Assembly: GCA_028724545.1 (NCBI GenBank)
Contig: JAQYCU010000024.1
Coordinates: forward strand, 1-64,000
From: a bacterium
GTDB lineage: Bacteria > Bacillota > Clostridia > Lachnospirales > Lachnospiraceae
Length of the DNA stretch: 64,000 nucleotides
Reading direction: 5' to 3'
Shown here: positions 36,616-44,786 of the stretch, piece by piece
Position numbering within the stretch: the stretch's first letter is position 1
Layout of the letters: every line of letters begins with the position of its first letter
The notes under the pieces: model-generated
Database searches by the model: none
What the model was told of the DNA's origin: nothing
The model's input: the letters and a program-made list of their open reading frames with translations, nothing else
Position numbers and translations under genes: made by a program

Positions 36616-37164
36616 ATGAATTTACCTAACAAAATAACGATGATACGCGTAATACTGATACCTTTTTTTGTATTTTTTATGCTGACAGATTTTGTGCCAT
36701 ATTCAAAAATAATTGCAGTAGCCATTTTTATTGTGGCAAGTCTTACGGATACTCTGGACGGATATCTGGCACGTAAATATCAATTAGTGTCCAATTTTGG
36801 AAAATTTATGGACCCGTTAGCTGACAAATTACTGGTTTGTTCTGCGTTGGTTTGTTTTGTGGCACTTCCAGATAATCCAATGCCTGCATGGGTAGTCATT
36901 GTTATTATCAGCCGTGATTTTATTATCAGTGGATTCCGACTGGTTGCCTCTGACGAGGGAATTGTCATTGCTGCCAGTTGGTGGGGCAAGGTAAAAACCG
37001 TAGTTCAGATGCTGATGTCAATTTTGCTGATTTTAAACTTCAATGGCACGGTAATTGACATAGTAGAGTATATTTTCATTTATGCTGCTTTGATTTTAAC
37101 AGTTGTTTCCCTGATTGATTATCTGTGGAAAAATAGAAAAGTATTAGACGACGGTAATATGTAG
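36616..37164 (+). CDS. pgsA: CDP-diacylglycerol-glycerol-3-phosphate 3-phosphatidyltransferase
   Basis: Membrane enzyme making phosphatidylglycerol phosphate. The CDP-alcohol phosphotransferase signature is complete: DG-AR-G-D-D in DGYLARKY, then SNFGKFMDPLADK. About five membrane helices, 182 residues. I chose the ATG at 36616 with GGAGAG 5 bases upstream. It follows rimO, as in many Firmicutes. Confidence 0.95.
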   Translation: MNLPNKITMIRVILIPFFVFFMLTDFVPYSKIIAVAIFIVASLTDTLDGYLARKYQLVSNFGKFMDPLADKLLVCSALVCFVALPDNPMPAWVVIVIISRDFIISGFRLVASDEGIVIAASWWGKVKTVVQMLMSILLILNFNGTVIDIVEYIFIYAALILTVVSLIDYLWKNRKVLDDGNM

Positions 37165-37165
37165 G

Positions 37166-37218
37166 AAAGACAGCTGACAGTAGAAAATGGCTGAAAAAAG
37201 ACAGCTGACAGTAGAAAA
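37166..37218. repeat. Two perfect 22-bp direct repeats between pgsA and pncC
   Basis: Copies at 37166-37187 and 37197-37218, period 31, core GACAGCTGACAGTAG. The repeats fill most of the gap between the two genes. A partial further match (GGCTGA) follows. Confidence 0.85.
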
Positions 37219-37247
37219 AAAGAAACAGAAAGGCTGAGAAAAGGGAT

Positions 37248-37724
37248 ATGACAGCAGAAGAACAGTTAGTAAGTCTGTTACGCAAAAAAGGATATCATAT
37301 TTCTACGGCAGAGTCTTGTACCGGTGGAATGATTGCTTCTTCTATTGTGGATATTTCAGGTGCTTCTGATGTATTTGAAGAAGGATATGTAACATATTCC
37401 AATCGTGTCAAAGAAAAACTGCTGGGGGTTTTACCGGATACAATAGAGCAGTTTACCGTAGTCAGTGCAGAAGTGGCTGCAGAAATGGCAGCCGGAACGC
37501 ATCGTTCTACAGGCGCAGAAATTACAATAGCAGTAACCGGGTATGCAGGTCCGGCAGATGCCGAAGACGGTACAAAGGCCGGTACTGTTTATATTGGGAC
37601 ATGGTATCAGAACACTGTTCAGACGAAGAAGTTTGTGTTTTCGGGCGACAGAAACGAAGTGCGAAGACAGGCAGCAACCCAGGCGATAGCATTTGCGCTG
37701 GAAAGGATACAAGAGGTTGAGTAA
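37248..37724 (+). CDS. pncC: CinA C-terminal-type nicotinamide-nucleotide amidohydrolase
   Basis: Stand-alone CinA C-terminal domain of 158 residues, a family that deamidates NMN in pyridine nucleotide recycling. The signature blocks STAESCTGGMIASSIVDISGASDVF, YSNRVKEKLLGV, SAEVAAEMA and AVTGYAGP are present. The N-terminal MoCF-like half of full CinA is absent. Its binding site (AAAGGG, 3 bases from ATG) is weak. The next gene overlaps its stop by 8 bases. Confidence 0.88.
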   Translation: MTAEEQLVSLLRKKGYHISTAESCTGGMIASSIVDISGASDVFEEGYVTYSNRVKEKLLGVLPDTIEQFTVVSAEVAAEMAAGTHRSTGAEITIAVTGYAGPADAEDGTKAGTVYIGTWYQNTVQTKKFVFSGDRNEVRRQAATQAIAFALERIQEVE

Positions 37725-38940
37725 AGTAATTATAGCAGGTGGAGGACCTGGTGGAATGATGGCAGCAATCAGTGCTGCGATAAATGGACATAAGGTAGTC
37801 CTGCTGGAAAAAAATGAAAAACTTGGAAAAAAGTTATATATTACGGGAAAAGGCCGGTGCAATATAACAAATAACAGTGATGTGGAAGAACTGCTAAAAA
37901 ACGTAATGAAAAACCCAAAGTTTTTGTATAGTGCGTTTTATACGTTTGACAGTAGCAGTGTGATGCATTTCTTCGAGGAAGAGGGCCTTTTGCTAAAAAC
38001 AGAAAGAGGAAACCGAGTGTTTCCAAAGTCAGATAAGTCTTCCGATGTGATACGGACATTGCAAAAAGCAATGGAGAAAAGGGGCGTACAGGTACGTTTG
38101 CATACAGAAGTAAAAGAAATACTGTGTGACAATGGTATCTGCACCGGAGTAAAGACTGACAAGGGCAATATGAAGGCAGACAGCGTGATTATTGCAACAG
38201 GAGGAATTTCTTATCCTTCTACAGGTTCGACGGGGGATGGTTACCGGTTTGCACAAAAAACGGAACATACCATCGTGCCGACATCGCCTTCTCTGGTGCC
38301 GTTCCAGACGAAGGAAGAGTATGTAAAATCCATGCAGGGACTTTCCTTGAAAAATGTTGTTTTAAAAATAACAAAAGGAAAAAAACGTCTGTATGAAGAA
38401 ATGGGAGAAATGCTATTTACCCATTTTGGCATCAGTGGGCCATTGGTACTGTCAGCAAGCAGTGTGCTGAGTGGAATGGATTTGCAGGGACTGACGACAA
38501 CAATTGATTTAAAGCCAGCCTTATCGAAAGAGCAGTTGGATGAAAGAATCATAAGAGATTTTCAGAATTGTCAGAATAGCTATTTCAAAAACAGCCTTCA
38601 AAAATTATTGCCTGCAAAAATGATTCCGGTTGTGGTAGCATTATCCGGTATACCGGAAAACAAAAAGGTAAATGAAATTACTCACGACCAGCGAATGCAA
38701 CTGGTCAGTCTGTTAAAGGCATTCCCTTTGACAATAACGGGATTGCGTGGTTATAATGAAGCAATTATTACACGGGGCGGGGTATCCGTAAAGGATGTCA
38801 ATCCGGCAACGATGGAGTCAAAGAAGATAAAAGGTCTGTATTTTGCAGGAGAAGTATTGGATTTGGATGCAAAAACAGGTGGATATAATTTGCAAATTGC
38901 ATGGTCAACAGGATATCTTGCAGGAATTTCCGTTGAATAA
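37717..38940 (+). CDS. YhiN/HI0933-family flavoprotein
   Basis: Predicted FAD-dependent oxidoreductase of unknown substrate, 407 residues. The N-terminal dinucleotide fold IIAGGGPGGMMAAISAA, KLGKKLYITGKGRCNITN, GISYPSTGSTGDGY, FTHFGISGPLVL and the C-terminal GLYFAGEVLDLDAKTGGYNLQIAWSTG are all family hallmarks. The start is probably TTG at 37717, with AAAGGA 9 bases before it, overlapping the pncC stop. The upstream TTG at 37693 lacks a binding site. Sits between pncC and cmk. Confidence 0.9.
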   Translation: MSKVIIAGGGPGGMMAAISAAINGHKVVLLEKNEKLGKKLYITGKGRCNITNNSDVEELLKNVMKNPKFLYSAFYTFDSSSVMHFFEEEGLLLKTERGNRVFPKSDKSSDVIRTLQKAMEKRGVQVRLHTEVKEILCDNGICTGVKTDKGNMKADSVIIATGGISYPSTGSTGDGYRFAQKTEHTIVPTSPSLVPFQTKEEYVKSMQGLSLKNVVLKITKGKKRLYEEMGEMLFTHFGISGPLVLSASSVLSGMDLQGLTTTIDLKPALSKEQLDERIIRDFQNCQNSYFKNSLQKLLPAKMIPVVVALSGIPENKKVNEITHDQRMQLVSLLKAFPLTITGLRGYNEAIITRGGVSVKDVNPATMESKKIKGLYFAGEVLDLDAKTGGYNLQIAWSTGYLAGISVE

Positions 38941-38993
38941 AGCAAAGATAACCGAAAAAAGCCATATTGAAAAAAGGAAGAGAGGTAGAGAAA

Positions 38994-39653
38994 ATGCATA
39001 GTATTGCAATTGATGGACCAGCGGGTGCAGGAAAAAGCACCATCGCAAAAAGAGTAGCAAAAAAATTAGATTTTATTTACGTTGATACGGGAGCAATGTA
39101 CCGTTCGATGGCACTTTATTTCCTGCGCAATGGAATTGATGCCGGAGATGAAGAGAAGATTTCAGAGGCGTGCAAAGAAATAGAAGTTTCGCTGGAATAT
39201 GAAAATGGAGAGCAGCAGGTTTTATTAAATGGAGAAAATGTGAATGGACTGATTCGTACGGAAGAGGTCAGCATGATGACTTCTGATACCTCAAAATATC
39301 CAAAAGTAAGGGAAAAACTGCTGAGTCTGCAGAGAGAACTGGCAGAAAAGAAAAATGTGATTATGGATGGTAGGGATATTGGAAGCTGTGTTTTGCCAAA
39401 TGCTGATTTGAAGGTCTATCTGACAGCCAGTTCAGAAGAACGTGCCAGAAGAAGATACAAAGAGCAGATAGAGCGTGGCATTGCATGTAATATCGAGCAG
39501 ATTGAAAAAGATATTATCGCCAGAGATGAGCAGGATATGAACAGAGAAATCTCACCACTGATTCAGGCAGAAGATGCTGTTCTGGTAGATGCATCTGATA
39601 TGACAATTGAAGAAGTGGTAGACAAAGTGATTTCTTTATATCGCGAGAAATAG
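38994..39653 (+). CDS. cmk: Cytidylate kinase
   Basis: Phosphorylates CMP and dCMP. P-loop GPAGAGKS at residues 8-15, DTGAMYR, DGRDIGSCVLP and the ASSEERARRR lid. 219 residues. I chose the ATG at 38994, with GAGGTAGAG upstream. First gene of the common cmk-ispH-rpsA cluster. Confidence 0.96.
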   Translation: MHSIAIDGPAGAGKSTIAKRVAKKLDFIYVDTGAMYRSMALYFLRNGIDAGDEEKISEACKEIEVSLEYENGEQQVLLNGENVNGLIRTEEVSMMTSDTSKYPKVREKLLSLQRELAEKKNVIMDGRDIGSCVLPNADLKVYLTASSEERARRRYKEQIERGIACNIEQIEKDIIARDEQDMNREISPLIQAEDAVLVDASDMTIEEVVDKVISLYREK

Positions 39654-39676
39654 AAAAAAGAATTTTGGAGGTCTTG

Positions 39677-40525
39677 ATGAAGGTTACAGTTGCCAAGAGT
39701 GCCGGCTTTTGCTTTGGTGTAAAAAGAGCAGTGGAGATGGTGTATGAGGAAGCAGAAAAAGGACATACGGTTTATACGTTAGGCCCTATCATACACAACG
39801 AACAGGTAGTAGAAGACTTAGAAAAAAAAGGGGTACAGGTTATCCATTCGGTAGAAGAACTTGCAGAGGATACACAGGCAACTGTTATTATCCGTTCGCA
39901 CGGTGTAACCCGACAGGTTTATCAGGCATTAGAGCAAAAAAAAGTTCATATTGTAGATGCGACTTGTCCGTTTGTGAAAAAAATTCACCAGATTGTGCAG
40001 GAAAAGCAGGAGCAGAACTATCAGATTGTGGTAGTTGGAAATGCTTCCCACCCGGAAGTAGAGGGAATTTGTGGCTGGTGTGACAACGAATGTACCGTAG
40101 TGGAAACAATAGAGGAAGCCAAAAATTGTACTTTGGACACAGAAAGAAAAGTATGTGTTGTGGCACAAACGACATTTAATTACAAGAAATTCCAAGATAT
40201 AGTTGATATTTTATCAAAAAAGAGTTATGATATACTTGTTATGAATACAATTTGCAACGCTACCGAAGTGCGTCAGACAGAAGCGGGTACCATTGCTAGG
40301 CAATCCGACGCGATGATAGTGATAGGTGGAAAACATAGTTCAAACACGCAGAAACTCTTTGAAATATGCAAGAGTGAGTGCCAGAACACACATTTTATAC
40401 AAACACTTGATGACCTGGATTTGAAACTTTTTGAGTCCTTTCGTAGCGTGGGTATTACTGCCGGGGCGTCAACCCCAAATAATATTATTAAGGAGGTTCA
40501 ATCATATGTCAGACATGAACAATGA
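39677..40525 (+). CDS. ispH: 4-hydroxy-3-methylbut-2-enyl diphosphate reductase
   Basis: Last step of the MEP isoprenoid pathway, making IPP and DMAPP with an iron-sulfur cluster. The three cluster cysteines lie in GFCFGV (Cys12), DATCPFV and NTICNAT. 282 residues. I chose the ATG at 39677 (GGAGG upstream). Its last 20 bases overlap the S1 gene in another frame. Many relatives have IspH and S1 as one fused protein. Confidence 0.96.
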   Translation: MKVTVAKSAGFCFGVKRAVEMVYEEAEKGHTVYTLGPIIHNEQVVEDLEKKGVQVIHSVEELAEDTQATVIIRSHGVTRQVYQALEQKKVHIVDATCPFVKKIHQIVQEKQEQNYQIVVVGNASHPEVEGICGWCDNECTVVETIEEAKNCTLDTERKVCVVAQTTFNYKKFQDIVDILSKKSYDILVMNTICNATEVRQTEAGTIARQSDAMIVIGGKHSSNTQKLFEICKSECQNTHFIQTLDDLDLKLFESFRSVGITAGASTPNNIIKEVQSYVRHEQ

Positions 40526-41627
40526 GTTTGAACAGTTATTGGAAGAATCATTAGTAACAATCCACAATGGGGAGATTGTAGAAGGGACAGTTATCAGCGT
40601 TAAGGAAGACGAAATCGTTCTCAACATCGGTTATAAGGCTGATGGTATTATTACTCGTAACGAGTACAGCAACCAGCCGATTGATTTAACAACTGTTGTT
40701 AAAGAAGGCGATACCATGACAGCTAAGGTATTGAAGGTCAATGATGGCGAAGGTCAGGTGTTACTTACTTACAAGCGTCTTGCTATGGAAAAGAGCAATG
40801 AGCGTATCAAGGAAGCATATGAGAATAAAGAAGTTTTAAAAGCAACCGTAACTTCTGTATTATCAGGTGGTTTAAGCGTTGTTGTTGAAGAAACAAAAGT
40901 ATTTATTCCTGCAAGTCTTGTATCAGATGTTTATGAGAAAGACCTTTCTAAATATGCAGGTCAGGAAATTGAATTTGTTATTACAGAATTCAATCCAAAG
41001 AGAAGAAGAATTATCGGTGACAGAAAACAGTTATTAGTTGCTGAGAAGAAGAAACAGCAGGAAGAGTTGTTCGCAAGAATCCACGTTGGTGATGTTGTAG
41101 AAGGTACTGTTAAGAACTTAACAGACTTTGGTGCATTCATTGATTTAGGTGGAGCAGACGGACTTCTTCATATTTCAGAAATGTCCTGGGGACATGTTGA
41201 GAATCCTAAGAAAGTCTTCAATGTTGGTGATAAGACAAAAGTTTTAATTAAAGACATTAAGGATGACAAGATTGCTCTTAGTTTAAAATTTGAAGATGAG
41301 AATCCATGGATTAATGCAGATGGTAAATATAGCGTTGGTGCTGTTGTAAAAGGTACTGTTGCAAGAATGGCAGACTTTGGTGCTTTTGTTGAGTTAGAGC
41401 CAGGTGTTGATGCATTGCTTCATGTATCACAGATTGCTAAGACTCATATCGACAAGCCTTCTGATGTATTAAAGGTTGGTCAGGAAATCGAAGCAAAAGT
41501 TGTTGACTTCAAGAGTGAAGAGCACAAAATCAGCCTCAGCATGAAAGCATTATTACCTGATGATGAGGATGAAGAAGTAGAAGTAACTGCAGATGCTGAA
41601 GAAGCAACAGAAGAAGTTACAGAATAA
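40506..41627 (+). CDS. rpsA: 30S ribosomal protein S1 (four S1 domains)
   Basis: RNA-binding protein with four S1 repeats at about residues 15-85, 100-165, 185-255 and 270-340, and an acidic tail (DDEDEEVEVTADAEEATEEVTE). Domains 3 and 4 are canonical (DFGAFIDLGGADGLLH, DFGAFVELEPGVDALLH); domains 1 and 2 are more divergent. AAGGAGG lies about 9 bases upstream, inside ispH. The 373-residue length is typical of Gram-positive S1. Codon use looks optimised, as expected for a highly expressed gene. A terminator follows. Confidence 0.93.
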   Translation: MSDMNNEFEQLLEESLVTIHNGEIVEGTVISVKEDEIVLNIGYKADGIITRNEYSNQPIDLTTVVKEGDTMTAKVLKVNDGEGQVLLTYKRLAMEKSNERIKEAYENKEVLKATVTSVLSGGLSVVVEETKVFIPASLVSDVYEKDLSKYAGQEIEFVITEFNPKRRRIIGDRKQLLVAEKKKQQEELFARIHVGDVVEGTVKNLTDFGAFIDLGGADGLLHISEMSWGHVENPKKVFNVGDKTKVLIKDIKDDKIALSLKFEDENPWINADGKYSVGAVVKGTVARMADFGAFVELEPGVDALLHVSQIAKTHIDKPSDVLKVGQEIEAKVVDFKSEEHKISLSMKALLPDDEDEEVEVTADAEEATEEVTE

Positions 41628-41647
41628 ATGATAAGAAGATAGTGATT

Positions 41648-41679
41648 CGCCAATCTGTATCTTGCAGATTGGCGTTTTT
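41648..41679 (+). terminator. Terminator after rpsA
   Basis: CGCCAATCTG pairs with CAGATTGGCG (10 perfect pairs, 7-base loop), followed by five T. Confidence 0.9.
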
Positions 41680-41743
41680 CCTATCTGCAGTAATAATTTT
41701 CAGGTACAGATTTAGATTATAAGTGACAGAAAGGTTGGAAATT

Positions 41744-42520
41744 ATGGGGGATTACGAAGCATTTAAAAAGAAAATTCTGCAATTGACAAAAATAGATTTG
41801 AGCTGCTATAAAGAGCGTCAGATGAAACGCAGAATTGATTCATTAATCAGCAAAGCAAAAAAGAAAAGTTATGATGAATATGTAGAGGCTTTAAAGAGTG
41901 ACAAAAAGCTGCTGGAAGATTTTGTGGCATATCTGACGATTAATGTTTCCGAATTTTACCGGAATCCGGAGCAGTGGAAATTGTTAGAAGACAAAATTCT
42001 TCCGTACCTGTTTGACAAATTTGGTAAAAAAATCAAAATATGGAGTGCTGCCTGTTCAACGGGAGATGAGCCATACACATTAGTTATGGTTCTGGCAAAG
42101 TTTGTTCCCTTGAACCAGATTCAGATTATTGCAACAGATATTGACAAGCAGGTTTTAGAAAAAGCACAGTTGGGAATTTATGATGAAAAGAGTCTGAAAG
42201 GCCTTCCGGAAGAATTTAAGAAAAAATATTTTGAGAAGGTCGGTGACAAAAGTTATCAGATTTGTGACGAAGTAAAGAAATGCGTGAAATTCAGCCAGCA
42301 CAATCTGCTGAAAGACCCGTATCCGGACCATTGTGATTTGATTGTATGCAGAAATGTTATGATTTATTTTACAGAAGAAGCAAAACAGGTAATGTATCAG
42401 AAGTTTAATGATTCCTTAAAAAAGAATGCAATTTTATTTGTAGGAAGCACAGAACAGATAATTTCTCCTGCAACGTATCATTTCTCAGCATTTCAGTCCT
42501 TTTTCTACCAGAAAGTGTAA
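41744..42520 (+). CDS. cheR: CheR-type protein-glutamate methyltransferase
   Basis: SAM-dependent methyltransferase of chemoreceptors, 258 residues. The N-terminal CheR domain (KERQMKRRIDSLI) is followed by the catalytic domain with TINVSEFYRNPEQW, WSAACSTGDEPYTL, IIATDIDKQVLEKA and LIVCRNVMIYFTEE. I chose the ATG at 41744. It is an orphan here: no other chemotaxis gene is in the window, and terminators flank it on both sides. Its target could be receptors encoded elsewhere. Confidence 0.92.
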   Translation: MGDYEAFKKKILQLTKIDLSCYKERQMKRRIDSLISKAKKKSYDEYVEALKSDKKLLEDFVAYLTINVSEFYRNPEQWKLLEDKILPYLFDKFGKKIKIWSAACSTGDEPYTLVMVLAKFVPLNQIQIIATDIDKQVLEKAQLGIYDEKSLKGLPEEFKKKYFEKVGDKSYQICDEVKKCVKFSQHNLLKDPYPDHCDLIVCRNVMIYFTEEAKQVMYQKFNDSLKKNAILFVGSTEQIISPATYHFSAFQSFFYQKV

Positions 42521-42570
42521 ATGCAGATATCCGAAAGAGAATAAAACGGAAACGAAAAAAAGTTTACATA

Positions 42571-42617
42571 AAAAGCTCCTTTTTGCCGGAAAATTCCACA
42601 AAAAGGAGCTTTTTTTC
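42571..42617 (+). terminator. Terminator after cheR
   Basis: AAAAGCTCCTTTTTG pairs with CAAAAAGGAGCTTTT (15 perfect pairs), with a T run at the 3' side and an A run at the 5' side. It could work in both directions. Confidence 0.9.
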
Positions 42618-42633
42618 GTGCGCGAAAGCAGGG

Positions 42634-42662
42634 TTGCACTCAGCACGGTTTTTTAGTACAAT
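42634..42662 (+). promoter_or_regulatory. Promoter of the plsX operon
   Basis: TTGCAC, 17-base spacer, TACAAT. TTAGTAC, which overlaps the -10, equals a FapR half-site, but the other half is not recognisable. Confidence 0.6.
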
Positions 42663-42730
42663 ATAAGTTGCACGTATAGCGTTAATATGCAAAAAATGTC
42701 GAAATTTCAAAATAGAACGGAGGCTTTCAG

Positions 42731-43738
42731 ATGAGCGAACATATTAAAATAGTAGTAGATGCAATGGGTGGTGATAACGCACCGGATGTCACAGTAAGAG
42801 GAGCTGTTGAGGCGTTAGAAGTATCCGACAAAATTTCTATCATTCTGACAGGACGGACGGATGATATTAAAAAGGAACTGGAAAAATATTCTTATGATAC
42901 CGACAGAATTGAAATTGTTCATGCAAATGATGTCATTGGATTTGATGAGCCACCGGTAATGGCAATCCGTAAGAAAAAGGATTCCTCTATTGTTGTAGGC
43001 ATGAATCTGGTAAAACGTGGCGAAGCAGATGCTTTCGTTTCTGCTGGAAGTACTGGTGCCATTCTGGTTGGAGGACAGTTTGTTGTAGGAAGAATCAAAG
43101 GAATAGAGCGTGCACCACTTGCTCCATTGATTCCAACAGCAAAAGGACCATCTCTTCTGATTGACTGTGGCGCAAATGTTGATGCCAGAGCTTCTCATCT
43201 GGTTCAGTTCGCTCAAATGGGCTCTATTTATATGAAGCATGTTGTTGGTGTGGAAAATCCAAGAGTTGCCATTGTAAATATTGGTGCAGAGGAAGAAAAA
43301 GGGAATATGTTAGTAAAGGAAACATATCCTTTATTAAAAGAATGCACGGATATTAATTTTGTTGGAAGCATCGAGGCAAGAGATATTCCGAATGGAGATG
43401 CTGACGTTATCGTCTGTGAGGCATTTGTCGGAAATGTTATCCTGAAATTATACGAAGGTCTGGCTTCTACATTGCTTTCTGAAGTAAAGAAAGGATTAAT
43501 GGCAAATCTTCGCAGCAAAATCGGGGCATTAATGATTAAACCGGCACTGAAAAAGACAATGAAGAACTTTATGGGTGCTGACCAGGGTGGTGCTCCACTG
43601 CTTGGCTTAAAAGGACTTGTTGTAAAAGCGCACGGAAGTTCTACCAGCGACGACATAAAGCAGGCTATTATCCAGTGTATTCAGTTTAGTGAGGAAGATA
43701 TTAACGAAAAAATCAAAGAAAATATAACAATGGAATAA
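42731..43738 (+). CDS. plsX: Phosphate acyltransferase PlsX
   Basis: Makes acyl-phosphate from acyl-ACP, the first step of phosphatidic acid synthesis in the PlsX/Y route. Family blocks include VVDAMGGDNAPDVTVRGAVE, ADAFVSAGSTGAIL and the GADQGGAPLLGLKG loop. 335 residues. CGGAGG precedes the ATG. acpP, the carrier it works with, follows 13 bases downstream. Confidence 0.96.
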   Translation: MSEHIKIVVDAMGGDNAPDVTVRGAVEALEVSDKISIILTGRTDDIKKELEKYSYDTDRIEIVHANDVIGFDEPPVMAIRKKKDSSIVVGMNLVKRGEADAFVSAGSTGAILVGGQFVVGRIKGIERAPLAPLIPTAKGPSLLIDCGANVDARASHLVQFAQMGSIYMKHVVGVENPRVAIVNIGAEEEKGNMLVKETYPLLKECTDINFVGSIEARDIPNGDADVIVCEAFVGNVILKLYEGLASTLLSEVKKGLMANLRSKIGALMIKPALKKTMKNFMGADQGGAPLLGLKGLVVKAHGSSTSDDIKQAIIQCIQFSEEDINEKIKENITME

Positions 43739-43751
43739 AGGTGGAAATGCT

Positions 43752-43985
43752 ATGGAAATGGAAAAACTCAAAAAAATTATAGCAGAAGTGTTATCAATTG
43801 ATGCAGAAGATATTTCTGCTGAGATGTCTTTTGTAGATGATTTGGGTGCAGATTCTTTAGAAATATATCAGATTATTATGGGAATCGAAGAAGAATTTGA
43901 TATAGCAATAGAAGAGGATATGGCTGAGCAGATTCATACCGTAAAACAGGCATATACGGCAATCAGAGATTATAGTGAAGAATAG
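43752..43985 (+). CDS. acpP: Acyl carrier protein
   Basis: Carries acyl chains on a phosphopantetheine arm attached to Ser35 in LGADSLEIYQ. 77 residues, acidic, four-helix pattern. DSLEIYQ differs slightly from the usual DSLDxVE, so it may be a somewhat divergent copy. The start has a GGTGG-type site. It lies between plsX and rnc, the usual operon. Confidence 0.93.
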   Translation: MEMEKLKKIIAEVLSIDAEDISAEMSFVDDLGADSLEIYQIIMGIEEEFDIAIEEDMAEQIHTVKQAYTAIRDYSEE

Positions 43986-43999
43986 GAGTGAAAAGTATC

Positions 44000-44698
44000 A
44001 TGAGGCAGGATAAAATATTAGAGTTCGAAAAACAGATTGGATATCAGTTTGAAAATACGGACTTATTAGTAACTGCGCTGACACACAGTTCCTATTCCAA
44101 TGAAAAAAGACTTCATAAATATGAATGTAACGAAAGACTGGAATTTTTGGGGGATGCCGTTCTGGAACTGGTGTCCAGTGAATATATTTTTCAGCACAAT
44201 CCCAAAAAGCCAGAAGGTGATTTGACGCGAATCAGGGCAAGTTATGTCTGTGAACCTACGTTAGCACTTTGCGCCAGGGAGATTCATCTGGGAGAATACA
44301 TCCTGCTGGGCAAGGGTGAAGATATGACAGGAGGCCGCGACAGGGATTCCATTTTGTCAGATGCGATGGAAGCAACCATCGGTGCTGTTTATCTGGATGG
44401 AGGTTTTCAGCGCGCAAAAGAATATATCGAGCATTTCATTTTAAAGGATATTGAAAAGAAAAAACTTTTTTATGACAGCAAAACATTTTTGCAGGAAATT
44501 ATACAAAGAGAGCATGATTCTTTAGAATATGTTTTGTTGAGCGAGCAGGGACCGGACCATAATAAGATTTTCAACGTTGGAGTTGTAATTGATGGAACGC
44601 AGATAGCAGAGGCATCCGGAAGAACCAAGAAAAAAGCAGAGCAGGCAGCTGCTTATGAGGCAATTTTGAAATTAGAAGCAAAAGATAAAAGAGGTTAA
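44000..44698 (+). CDS. rnc: Ribonuclease III
   Basis: Double-strand-specific RNase for rRNA and mRNA processing. Catalytic motif ERLEFLGDAVLEL, the SDAMEATIGAVYLDGG metal site, and a C-terminal dsRNA-binding domain ending GRTKKKAEQAAAYEAI. 232 residues. I chose the ATG at 44000; AGGAG at 43984-43988 overlaps an in-frame GTG start, so that GTG is unlikely. Confidence 0.96.
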   Translation: MRQDKILEFEKQIGYQFENTDLLVTALTHSSYSNEKRLHKYECNERLEFLGDAVLELVSSEYIFQHNPKKPEGDLTRIRASYVCEPTLALCAREIHLGEYILLGKGEDMTGGRDRDSILSDAMEATIGAVYLDGGFQRAKEYIEHFILKDIEKKKLFYDSKTFLQEIIQREHDSLEYVLLSEQGPDHNKIFNVGVVIDGTQIAEASGRTKKKAEQAAAYEAILKLEAKDKRG

Positions 44699-44786
44699 AG
44701 CAAATTAGCCATAAATACGGCAGGGTTTGTGCTGCGCCAAAACCTGCGGCAAGAATAGAAAACACGACGCAGCATGGAGGACAAGA

